This document shows, in pieces, positions 1 to 7,165 of a DNA stretch of 64,000 nucleotides. Position 1 is the first letter of the stretch; each line of letters starts with the position of its first letter. This DNA is from Lachnospiraceae bacterium (GTDB lineage Bacteria; Bacillota; Clostridia; Lachnospirales; Lachnospiraceae), in contig JAILHF010000051.1 in NCBI GenBank assembly GCA_024696005.1, positions 310,001 to 374,000 on the forward strand, written 5' to 3'. The position numbers were made by a program, and so were the translations under genes. The notes under the pieces were generated by a model, which searched no databases, had not been told where the DNA came from, and saw only the letters and a program-made list of their open reading frames with translations.

Positions 1-1575
1 GCGTGCGATGGCGCCTTCCACGATGGGTCTCGTCAGTCCGTGGATCTTGATGTCCATCTGGATCGCGGTGATGCCGTCCTTGGTACCGGTAACCTTGAAG
101 TCCATGTCGCCGAAGAAATCTTCGAGGCCCTGGATATCCGTGAGCAGAACGAAATCTTCGTCGGTATCACCCGTTACCAGTCCGCAGGAAATGCCTGCAA
201 CCATCTTCTTGATGGGCACGCCCGCAGCCATCAGGGACATGCAGGATGCGCAAGTGCTGGCCATGGAGGTGGAACCGTTGGATTCAAAGGTTTCACTCAC
301 CGTACGGATCGAGTAAGGGAATTCCTCCTCGCTGGGCAGGACAGGCAGAAGAGCTCTCTCTGCCAGTGCGCCGTGACCGATCTCACGACGTCCGGGTCCG
401 CGGCTGACCTTGGTCTCACCGACGGAGTAGGACGGGAAATTATAATGATGGATGTAACGCTTCGTCTTTACGTTGTCGTCAAGGCCGTCCACCTTCTGCG
501 CCTCGGAAAGAGGTGCAAGCGTGGTCACGTTGCAGATCTGGGTCTGTCCGCGGGTAAACATCGCGGAGCCGTGCACGCGGGGAATGATATCCACTTCGGC
601 AGCCAGCTTGCGGATCTGGGTGATCTCACGGCCGTCGGGACGCTTGTGATCCTTGAGGATCATCTTGCGGACCGTCTTCTTCTCATACTGATACAGTGCC
701 TCGCCGAGGATGGCAAGCCACTCCTCGTTATCCGCGAGAGCTTCCTCCAGGCGGGTGCGGATCGCGGAGATATTGTCCTCACGCTTCTGCTTCTCGTCGG
801 TAAAGACCGCCACTTCCATCTCTGCGGGAGGAACGATCTCTTTCATCTTTGCAAACAGCTCCTCGGGGATCGCGCAGCTCTCGTAGCTGTGCTTGGGCTT
901 TCCTACCTCTGCCACGATGCCGTTGATCCATGCGATGATCTGCTGGTTGATGTCGTGTGCCTTGTAGATCGCTTCGAGCATGCGGGACTCGGGAATCTCG
1001 TTCGCGCCCGCCTCGATCATGATCACCTTCTGTGCGGTGGATGCAACGGTAAGCTTCAGATCGCCGGCTGCCCACTGCTCCTGGCCGGGGTTAACGATCA
1101 GCTCTCCGTCGATCATGCCGATCTGCGTCATGGCGCAGGGGCCGTCAAAGGGAATGTCGGAAATGCAGGTTGCGATCGCGCTGCCCAGCATGGCCACCAG
1201 CTCGGGACGGCATGCGGGATCAACGCTCATGACGAGGTTGTCCAGCGTCACGTCGTTACGGTAATCCTTCGGGAACAGCGGACGCATGGGACGGTCGATC
1301 ACACGGCTGGTAAGAATGGCATTCTCGCTCGCCTTGCCTTCACGCTTGTTGAATCCGCCGGGGATCTTTCCCACGGCATACATCTTCTCTTCATACTCCA
1401 CGGACAGGGGGAAGAAATCGATCCCGTCCCTGGGCTTCTCGGAAGCCGTTGCGGTTGCGAGCACGGTGGTGTCTCCATAGTGCATGAAGGCTGCACCGTT
1501 TGCCTGTGCGGACACTCTTCCGATGTCTACGGAAAGCGTACGACCGCCGATCTCAATGCTGTAAGTCTTGTACAT
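1..1575 (-). CDS. pnp: Polyribonucleotide nucleotidyltransferase (PNPase), 3' part outside window
   Basis: Phosphorolytic 3'-5' exoribonuclease that turns over mRNA. The frame begins MYKTYSIEIGGR and gives 525 of the usual ~700 residues: the first RNase PH core, the alpha-helical linker, and most of the second core (FTRGQTQIC, then FGDMDFKVTGTKDG near the edge). The KH and S1 RNA-binding domains would lie beyond base 1. The ATG at 1573-1575 is preceded by GAGAGG four bases upstream. It follows rpsO, the usual order, with a 200-bp gap that holds a strong hairpin, so expression probably depends on readthrough or processing of the rpsO transcript; I see no clear separate promoter in the gap. Identity is secure. 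Confidence 0.97.
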   Translation of the reverse strand, partial: MYKTYSIEIGGRTLSVDIGRVSAQANGAAFMHYGDTTVLATATASEKPRDGIDFFPLSVEYEEKMYAVGKIPGGFNKREGKASENAILTSRVIDRPMRPLFPKDYRNDVTLDNLVMSVDPACRPELVAMLGSAIATCISDIPFDGPCAMTQIGMIDGELIVNPGQEQWAAGDLKLTVASTAQKVIMIEAGANEIPESRMLEAIYKAHDINQQIIAWINGIVAEVGKPKHSYESCAIPEELFAKMKEIVPPAEMEVAVFTDEKQKREDNISAIRTRLEEALADNEEWLAILGEALYQYEKKTVRKMILKDHKRPDGREITQIRKLAAEVDIIPRVHGSAMFTRGQTQICNVTTLAPLSEAQKVDGLDDNVKTKRYIHHYNFPSYSVGETKVSRGPGRREIGHGALAERALLPVLPSEEEFPYSIRTVSETFESNGSTSMASTCASCMSLMAAGVPIKKMVAGISCGLVTGDTDEDFVLLTDIQGLEDFFGDMDFKVTGTKDGITAIQMDIKIHGLTRPIVEGAIAR

Positions 1576-1726
1576 ATTGCCTCTCTTTCCTGGCTTATCG
1601 CCAAAATGCGGCCCTGGGGCCATTGAATGGTTCCCCTCCGGAAAGATGGCCCCGAAAACACTGAACAACGCTGCACTTTGCAGCCCTCTTCAGTGGTCTC
1701 GCTGACGATCTTCCCTTCGGTCATAA

Positions 1727-1764
1727 AAGCAAAAACGGATACGGGAAGCACTCCCCGCATCCGT
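1727..1764 (-). terminator. Intrinsic terminator/attenuator between rpsO and pnp
   Basis: Inverted repeat 1735-1745 with 1754-1764 (ACGGATGCGGG-type stem with one G-U pair), followed on the minus strand by TTTTTGCTTTT. It lies just after the rpsO stop. It may cut transcription before pnp or be a processing site as in other rpsO-pnp operons. Confidence 0.85.
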
Positions 1765-1775
1765 CTTCCTTTTTC

Positions 1776-2042
1776 TTACTTACGAAGCCCGAGCTTCTCG
1801 ATCAGTGCACGGTATCTTTCGATATCCTTGTCCATCAGATAATCCAGCAGGCCGCGACGCTTACCGATCAGCATGTACATGCCGCGACGGCTGTGATGAT
1901 CCAGAGGATGGCTCTTGAGGTGAGCGGTCAGCTCCTCGATGCGGGCGCTCAGCACCGCTACCTGTACCTCAGGGGATCCGGTGTCTCCCTCACTGCGGGC
2001 ATACTCTTTCATGATTGCCTGCTTCTTCTCTGCAGAGATCAT
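1776..2042 (-). CDS. rpsO: 30S ribosomal protein S15
   Basis: 88-residue primary binder of 16S rRNA in the small subunit platform. Begins [16 protein letters not shown] and carries [24 protein letters not shown] and the C-terminal LGLRK. The ATG at 2040-2042 was chosen because AAGGAGG (2051-2057) sits 8 bases upstream and this gives the family's standard length; an in-frame upstream extension has no support. It is the first gene of the rpsO-pnp unit, with its own promoter and a folded leader. Confidence 0.98.
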   Translation of the reverse strand: MISAEKKQAIMKEYARSEGDTGSPEVQVAVLSARIEELTAHLKSHPLDHHSRRGMYMLIGKRRGLLDYLMDKDIERYRALIEKLGLRK

Positions 2043-2134
2043 TTTGTTTTCCTCCTTAATGAATGATTTAGGCCGCATCCGAGCTTATGGTCGGAGTGTC
2101 CGATACCCCAGACACGGTCAGCTTTTACACAACA
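2043..2134 (-). promoter_or_regulatory. rpsO 5' leader with two adjacent hairpins; possible S15 autoregulatory RNA
   Basis: About 90 nt lie between the predicted transcription start and the rpsO ATG. Two short inverted repeats abut each other: GTGTC/GACAC (2096-2100 with 2111-2115) and TCCGA/TCGGA (2078-2082 with 2091-2095), just upstream of the ribosome site. S15 represses its own synthesis through varied leader structures in many bacteria; that this leader does so is inference. Confidence 0.5.
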
Positions 2135-2140
2135 AATGGA

Positions 2141-2169
2141 ATTTTATCACAAGTATCTTCCGTTGTAAA
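2141..2169 (-). promoter_or_regulatory. Promoter of rpsO
   Basis: -35 TTTACA (2164-2169), 17-bp spacer, -10 TAAAAT (2141-2146) on the minus strand, in the gap between the GT61 gene and rpsO. Predicted start near 2134. Confidence 0.85.
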
Positions 2170-2214
2170 GAACTTTTCTGTCCGCTTTTCCCGTAAAAGC
2201 TTTCCAGCCACGCA

Positions 2215-3495
2215 TCAATACCCAATCTTCTCGGTCAGGCGGAAAAGGAAGCGGTCCCAGCCGGTTTCCAGATATGCCCTGAAGTGTTCGTAGCTTTCAT
2301 CGTTTACTTCGGAAAAGACTTCCGCCCAGTCGGAAACACGATCGATCTCGTCCCCCCAGAAAAAACGTTTCCCGAAGAGGTGACGGTACAGCCGCATGAA
2401 CCACTTTACCGAGGCCCGTTCATACGCTTCGGTCAGGAAGCGTGCATCCGGCGCCTGATAGGAAAACGCCTCGCTGAAACGTTTCATCTGTTCGCTGTAC
2501 ATCAAAAGATAAGGTCCCCCGAAATCCGCCGTGGGATAAAGTGCGTAGTAGGAATCCACGTACCGGCAGTCGAGATCGCGCATCCTGTCGATCTCGGCCT
2601 GGAAGCGGTTCGGAAGGGCCTGCCGCTCCATGATCAGCGTCGAAGCCCCCTTCGGCGCAAGGAGCATGTTATGGGCACAGCTGCCGGACTCGGAGGCCAG
2701 AAGCTTTGCCCCGCGCATGAGCCTGAGCTGCTCACGCAGCTCTGTCCTTTCCGGATAGACGATCGCAAAGCCGTTTCGCGCAAAATAATCGTCCAGCATG
2801 TCCAGCCCGCGTTCCCGCGAACGGCGCCGTCCGTAAAAATGCTTCTTGTCATAGAGATGGGCACGCGAGAAAAAGACGCGTTCGGGGCTGTCCTTTTCCG
2901 CTTCCGGAGCATTCCGGATCACCGCATCGATCAACTCGTTGTATTCGTCGGAGCAATGGGATGCGGACACATAGGCGCGCTCGGGGAGTATCACCTCACG
3001 GAAGTGTGCCGGACTGTCCAGGAGAACGGTACGGTCATAAATGCCCAGAAGCTCCAGGAAACTCCGGAAATTCCCGCTGATGCGGCTTCCCGCATTCTCC
3101 ACGTTCACAAACACATAGGAATCAACGCCCTCTTCTTCCCGGAGCGCATACCAGAGCCTTGTGACGGACTCCACTAAAAAATGCCCCCAGCCGGCGGCCA
3201 GATAGCCGCAGAAAACCACTTTCCGGTCTGTAAGGGGCGGTATTTCGGACGGATAGGCACCGCCCACGCGTCCCGGAATGCCGGAGGCCTCAACAAAATC
3301 GCCGGCCTCGTCGATCAGGCATCCGCGTCCGAACAAAAGCGCTTCGTTATCTTCCGCAAATTTCCTGATCGGAAGGATCAGCGCATTCCGGAAGCTCTCA
3401 TACCGAAGCTCCGTTTTCTTTTCAAACGGGGCTTCATGAAGCTTCCGGACCGCTTTTGCTTTTTCGGGCCGCATGAAACGGTAATCTATCTTCAT
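2215..3495 (-). CDS. Glycosyltransferase family 61 (DUF563) protein
   Basis: About 426 residues. Matches the GT61/DUF563 capsular-polysaccharide type: GYLAAGWGHFLVES (around residues 90-110) and ESGSCAHNMLLAPKGA (around 265-280) are the conserved core blocks. No signal peptide or membrane segment is obvious, so it is probably a cytoplasmic sugar transferase; donor and acceptor cannot be read from sequence. The ATG at 3493-3495 was taken; a TTG at 3505-3507 overlapping the glyQS stop would add four residues. It ends the era-recO-lipoprotein-glyQS run and has no polysaccharide genes beside it, so its pathway is unknown. Confidence 0.8.
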   Translation of the reverse strand: MKIDYRFMRPEKAKAVRKLHEAPFEKKTELRYESFRNALILPIRKFAEDNEALLFGRGCLIDEAGDFVEASGIPGRVGGAYPSEIPPLTDRKVVFCGYLAAGWGHFLVESVTRLWYALREEEGVDSYVFVNVENAGSRISGNFRSFLELLGIYDRTVLLDSPAHFREVILPERAYVSASHCSDEYNELIDAVIRNAPEAEKDSPERVFFSRAHLYDKKHFYGRRRSRERGLDMLDDYFARNGFAIVYPERTELREQLRLMRGAKLLASESGSCAHNMLLAPKGASTLIMERQALPNRFQAEIDRMRDLDCRYVDSYYALYPTADFGGPYLLMYSEQMKRFSEAFSYQAPDARFLTEAYERASVKWFMRLYRHLFGKRFFWGDEIDRVSDWAEVFSEVNDESYEHFRAYLETGWDRFLFRLTEKIGY

Positions 3496-3503
3496 CTTAT
3501 CGA

Positions 3504-4904
3504 TCAAAAGCTGAACTTATCGGCAAAAAACGCATCCAGTTCGTCGATCGCCACACGTTCCTGCTCCATGGAATCGCGGAAACGCACGGTCACCTTGTGA
3601 TCTTCTTCGGAATCAAAATCGTAGGTCACGCAGAAAGGCGTTCCGATCTCATCCTGGCGGCGGTAACGCTTGCCGATCGCGCCGCGGTCGTCAAATTCGC
3701 AGTTGTACTTCTTGGAAAGCTCGGCAAAGATCTTCTCGGCCCCCTCATTCAGTTTCTTGGACAGAGGCAGCACACCGATCTTGACGGGCGCGATCGCCGG
3801 ATGGAAATGCATGACAACGCGGATATCCGGAGCCTCTTCGGTACCGAGGTTTTCCTCATCGTAAGCCGCGCAGAGGAAAGCCAGAACCATGCGGTCGGCA
3901 CCCAGGGAAGGCTCGATCACGTAAGGGATGTATTTCTCGTTCTTTCCCTCGTCGAAATAGCTCATGTCCTGCTTGGACACGTTCTGATGCTGCGTCAGGT
4001 CGTAATCGGTCCTGTCCGCGATGCCCCACAGTTCGCCCCAGCCGATCGTCGGGAAGAGATACTCGATGTCCTGCGTTCCCTTGGAATAGAACGCAAGCTC
4101 TTCGGGATCGTGCTCGCGGAAACGGAGCTCCTCCTCCTTCATGCCGAGCGACAGAAGCCAGTCCTTGCAGAACTTCTTCCAATAATCATACCACTCCAGA
4201 TCCGTGCCGGGCTCGCAGAAGAACTCCAACTCCATCTGCTCGAACTCACGGGTACGGAAGGTGAAGTTACCGGGCGTGATCTCGTTTCGGAACGACTTGC
4301 CGATCTGTCCGATCCCGAAGGGGATCTTCTTTCTGGAAGTACGAGCCACGTTCTTGAAGTTCACGAAGATGCCCTGTGCGGTCTCGGGACGCAGATAAAC
4401 GGTCGCCGACGCATCCTCCGTCACACCCTGGAAGGTCTTGAACATCAGATTGAACTGACGGATATCGGTAAAATCATGTTTTCCGCAGGAAGGACAGGGA
4501 ATGCTCTTTTCCTTGATGAAATTCATCATCTTTTCGCCGTCCCAGCCGTCAACGCTGCTCTCAAGGGTAACACCGTTCTCGTGTGCCCAGTCTTCGATCA
4601 CCTTGTCTGCGCGGAAACGCTCATGGCAGGCACGGCAGTCCATCAGAGGATCGGAAAAGCTTCCCAGATGACCGGAAGCCACCCAGGTCTGGGGATTCAT
4701 CAGGATCGCGCAGTCCACACCCACATTGTAGGGATTTTCCTGCACGAACTTCTGCCACCAGGCACGTTTTACGTTATTCTTCAATTCCACGCCGAGATTG
4801 CCGTAATCCCAGGTATTTGCCAGACCTCCGTAAATCTCGGAACCCGGATAGATGAAGCCGCGCCCTTTGCAGAGATTTTTGATCTTGTCAAGTGTCTTTT
4901 CCAT
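3504..4904 (-). CDS. glyQS: Glycyl-tRNA synthetase, class II dimeric type
   Basis: Charges tRNA-Gly. 466 residues, normal for the single-chain Firmicutes enzyme. Begins [27 protein letters not shown]; motif 2 is in [14 protein letters not shown], motif 3 in [10 protein letters not shown], with the anticodon-binding domain at the C-terminus ([27 protein letters not shown]). CRACHERF and CPSCGKHDF form likely metal-binding Cys pairs in the insertion. AGGAGG precedes the ATG. It starts 9 bases after the lipoprotein gene; I see no T-box leader. Confidence 0.97.
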   Translation of the reverse strand: MEKTLDKIKNLCKGRGFIYPGSEIYGGLANTWDYGNLGVELKNNVKRAWWQKFVQENPYNVGVDCAILMNPQTWVASGHLGSFSDPLMDCRACHERFRADKVIEDWAHENGVTLESSVDGWDGEKMMNFIKEKSIPCPSCGKHDFTDIRQFNLMFKTFQGVTEDASATVYLRPETAQGIFVNFKNVARTSRKKIPFGIGQIGKSFRNEITPGNFTFRTREFEQMELEFFCEPGTDLEWYDYWKKFCKDWLLSLGMKEEELRFREHDPEELAFYSKGTQDIEYLFPTIGWGELWGIADRTDYDLTQHQNVSKQDMSYFDEGKNEKYIPYVIEPSLGADRMVLAFLCAAYDEENLGTEEAPDIRVVMHFHPAIAPVKIGVLPLSKKLNEGAEKIFAELSKKYNCEFDDRGAIGKRYRRQDEIGTPFCVTYDFDSEEDHKVTVRFRDSMEQERVAIDELDAFFADKFSF

Positions 4905-4913
4905 ATCGTCCTC

Positions 4914-5534
4914 CTATTGATAAATAATAAAATATTCTCCTTCTTCCGTCGGCTGGAGCGTGTCCGCCGCCGTCCGTTCCATCCCCTGGGTGTAATAGAG
5001 GATCTTCCCGGGGACCGAGACTCTCATTTTCCCCTTCAGGATAAGGATCTTTTCATCCGCCATATTCATCAGCTCATTCTTGCCGATCACATGCCGCGGC
5101 TCATCCGCATAGGCCAGAGCCTGGTCAAAGGAAAAGCCGGCATCAAAAGCGCCCTGGACGTTCCCGCCGAAAAGTTCCTCCGGCATGTAGGCATCGAAAG
5201 CTTCCGCATCCCGAAAGGACAGTTGAACATGCATCTCGCTGCCGGAGAGGCCATGCCCCTCAAGAGACGCCGCGCCTTCCCCCTGTGCTTCGTTAAACTG
5301 CCCGAGCTCCTGTGCAATGCGCCCTTCCAGCTCCTCTTCACTGTAATACGCCTCGCCGAATTCATCGACCAGCTCGGCGCTGACACTGCCGTCCTTATGA
5401 AGCGCCAGGCTGCTCATGTGCGGATCCGTCTCCGAAAACGGGCTCTCACTGCCGCAGCCGCCCAAAACGAACAGTCCGAGGAACAGTCCGATGCAGGCTC
5501 TCTTCGTATTCTTTTTTTTCGTTTCCGAAACCAT
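4914..5534 (-). CDS. Putative lipoprotein of unknown function
   Basis: 206 residues. N-terminus has a basic stretch (KKKNTKR), a hydrophobic core and the lipobox VLGGC with Cys27, so it should be a lipid-anchored surface protein. The mature part is acidic and contains a Tyr-rich C-terminus (EGEYFIIYQ); I recognise no domain. The ATG at 5532-5534 is the only start that keeps the signal peptide, but it has no Shine-Dalgarno: a good promoter -10 ends 7 nt before the ATG (5542-5547), so the message may be leaderless. Lies between recO and glyQS. Confidence 0.8.
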   Translation of the reverse strand: MVSETKKKNTKRACIGLFLGLFVLGGCGSESPFSETDPHMSSLALHKDGSVSAELVDEFGEAYYSEEELEGRIAQELGQFNEAQGEGAASLEGHGLSGSEMHVQLSFRDAEAFDAYMPEELFGGNVQGAFDAGFSFDQALAYADEPRHVIGKNELMNMADEKILILKGKMRVSVPGKILYYTQGMERTAADTLQPTEEGEYFIIYQ

Positions 5535-5541
5535 ACGTGAT

Positions 5542-5570
5542 ATTTTAGCAAAAACCCCCGGGCTTTTCAA
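5542..5570 (-). promoter_or_regulatory. Promoter at the start codon of the lipoprotein gene
   Basis: -35 TTGAAA (5565-5570), 17-bp spacer ending TGC (extended -10), -10 TAAAAT (5542-5547). The predicted transcription start (~5535) falls one base before the A of the ATG at 5534. Confidence 0.75.
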
Positions 5571-5578
5571 TGGACTTT

Positions 5579-6232
5579 TCAGAGCATGCCTTTCAGCATT
5601 TCTTCGCTCTTGAAGACGTGGCCGTCCCCGTAGGCTCTCCGCTCCCTGGCGGCGATCGCAAGCAGCTCCGCCACGATCTCCTGCTTTACCCGGAAAGAAA
5701 AACACTTTTCGGGCGGGGTGCGGAGCAGGAAATCCAGCGTATACAGCGTTGTGTCCGCATATCCTTCCCGGTAATCCGCTCGGTGGAAACTACCGCCTAT
5801 CATCTCGCTCTTGAGTTCAAAGATCGCGCGTACCAGGCCCTTCTCATAGGCAGGGTGTACCACGGCACGGCAGGACTGGTACAAAAGCACGAGCATATCC
5901 TGCTCGTCGTTTTCCTCACGCGTCCGGTATTCGGCCGACTCGAGAAAATACATCCCGTAGAGCACAGCCTCAAAATCATTCCGCAGTTCCGTAAAGTAAT
6001 CCGTCACATTCGCGTCGATCAGGGAATAAGAGGAACGTCCCGGAAAAAGCTTGAAATCGGCAAAAACAAAATGATCGGTCGCCGCCATCAGATGATTGGT
6101 CTGACGCCTGGCTCCTTTTGCAAAGGCACTGATCTTTCCGTGGTCGCGCGTCAGAATGACGACGCGTTTGTCGTATTCGTTGGCCGGCGACGTCCGAAGC
6201 ACCATGCCCGGAGTCCATATCAGCTCCTGCAT
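5579..6232 (-). CDS. recO: DNA repair protein RecO
   Basis: Loads RecA with RecFR in recombinational repair. 217 residues: N-terminal OB fold (MQELIWTPGMVLRTSPANEY, DKRVVILTRDHGKISAFAKGAR) and a helical C-terminal domain. Firmicutes RecO is usually about 240-255 residues with a Cys4 zinc finger in the C-terminal part; here no CxxC pair is present and the only Cys residues are isolated, so that loop appears deleted. Starts two bases after the era stop, as in many Firmicutes. Confidence 0.88.
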   Translation of the reverse strand: MQELIWTPGMVLRTSPANEYDKRVVILTRDHGKISAFAKGARRQTNHLMAATDHFVFADFKLFPGRSSYSLIDANVTDYFTELRNDFEAVLYGMYFLESAEYRTREENDEQDMLVLLYQSCRAVVHPAYEKGLVRAIFELKSEMIGGSFHRADYREGYADTTLYTLDFLLRTPPEKCFSFRVKQEIVAELLAIAARERRAYGDGHVFKSEEMLKGML

Positions 6233-6233
6233 C

Positions 6234-7154
6234 TCAGTCCTCGCTGCGGTAACCGAAGTTTGCCACCAGGAAATCGCTGTCCCTCCAGTTTTCTTTCACT
6301 TTGACAAAGAGTTTGAGGTTCACAGCCTCCTGCAGCATGTCCTCCATCTCGGGGCGGGCAGACGCGCCTATCCTTTTAAGCGTGCTCCCTCCCTTTCCGA
6401 TGATGATCCCCTTGTGGGAATTCTTCTCACAGACGATCGTGGCATCGATATCATAGATCCCCCCGCGTCCCCGTTCACGGTACTCCATGCGGTCGATCAT
6501 CACGGCGATTCCGTGCGGCACCTCCTGATCCAGGCAGTAAAGCGCCTTCTCGCGTATCAGTTCCGCCACGATGGAACGCTGCGTCTGATCCGTCAGCTCA
6601 TCCTCGCCGTAATAGAACGGACCTTCCGGCAGGCAGTCAAAGATGCAATCCAGCAGGGTATCCACATTATCCCCTTTCAGGGCCGAAAGCGGAATGACTT
6701 CGCGGAAATCACACAGATCCTTGTATGCCGCGATCACGGCAAGAAGCTCTGCGGGTTTCACCGTATCGGTCTTGTTGATCACCAGGATCAGCGGGATCTT
6801 AAGCCCGGCCAGCTCCTTCGCGATGAAGCGGTCGCCTTCGGGTACCCTGCTCCTCGGTTCCACAAGCCAGAGGATCAGATCCGCATCCTTTAAGCTTTTC
6901 TTTGCGACAGAGAGCATGTAATCCCCGAGCCGGTTCTTGGACTCATGGATGCCCGGCGTATCCACAAAGACCGCCTGCCCCCTTTCATCGGTAAATACCG
7001 TCTGTATCCGCATGCGCGTTGTCTGCGGCTTGGGCGATGTGATCGCGATCTTCTGGCCGATGATACGGTTCATCAGCGTGGACTTTCCGACATTCGGCCG
7101 GCCGATCAGGGCACAAAAGCCGCTCTTTTTTGTTTTTTCACTCATTTCGGGCAT
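6234..7154 (-). CDS. era: GTPase Era
   Basis: GTPase that helps mature 16S rRNA and the 30S subunit. 306 residues: G1 GRPNVGKST, G3 DTPGIHE, G4 NKTD, and a C-terminal KH domain with GKGGSTLKRIG. The ATG at 7152-7154 follows GAGG by 9 bases and lies 11 bases after the M16C stop; an in-frame ATG three codons later is possible. Followed directly by recO. Confidence 0.96.
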   Translation of the reverse strand: MPEMSEKTKKSGFCALIGRPNVGKSTLMNRIIGQKIAITSPKPQTTRMRIQTVFTDERGQAVFVDTPGIHESKNRLGDYMLSVAKKSLKDADLILWLVEPRSRVPEGDRFIAKELAGLKIPLILVINKTDTVKPAELLAVIAAYKDLCDFREVIPLSALKGDNVDTLLDCIFDCLPEGPFYYGEDELTDQTQRSIVAELIREKALYCLDQEVPHGIAVMIDRMEYRERGRGGIYDIDATIVCEKNSHKGIIIGKGGSTLKRIGASARPEMEDMLQEAVNLKLFVKVKENWRDSDFLVANFGYRSED

Positions 7155-7165
7155 GTCCGTTTTCC

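Noticed and set aside
1527-1760. Minus-strand frame between pnp and rpsO
   Set aside because: Covers the rpsO terminator and overlaps the pnp start; no ribosome site.
4905-4913. Possible T-box riboswitch before glyQS, and likewise before gltX and cysS
   Set aside because: Gaps upstream are too short or show no T-box specifier loop or antiterminator; I found no TGGNACCGCG-like sequence there.
3597-5540. Plus-strand open frame of ~650 codons opposite glyQS and the lipoprotein gene
   Set aside because: Antisense shadow with no start signal; minus-strand genes are secure.
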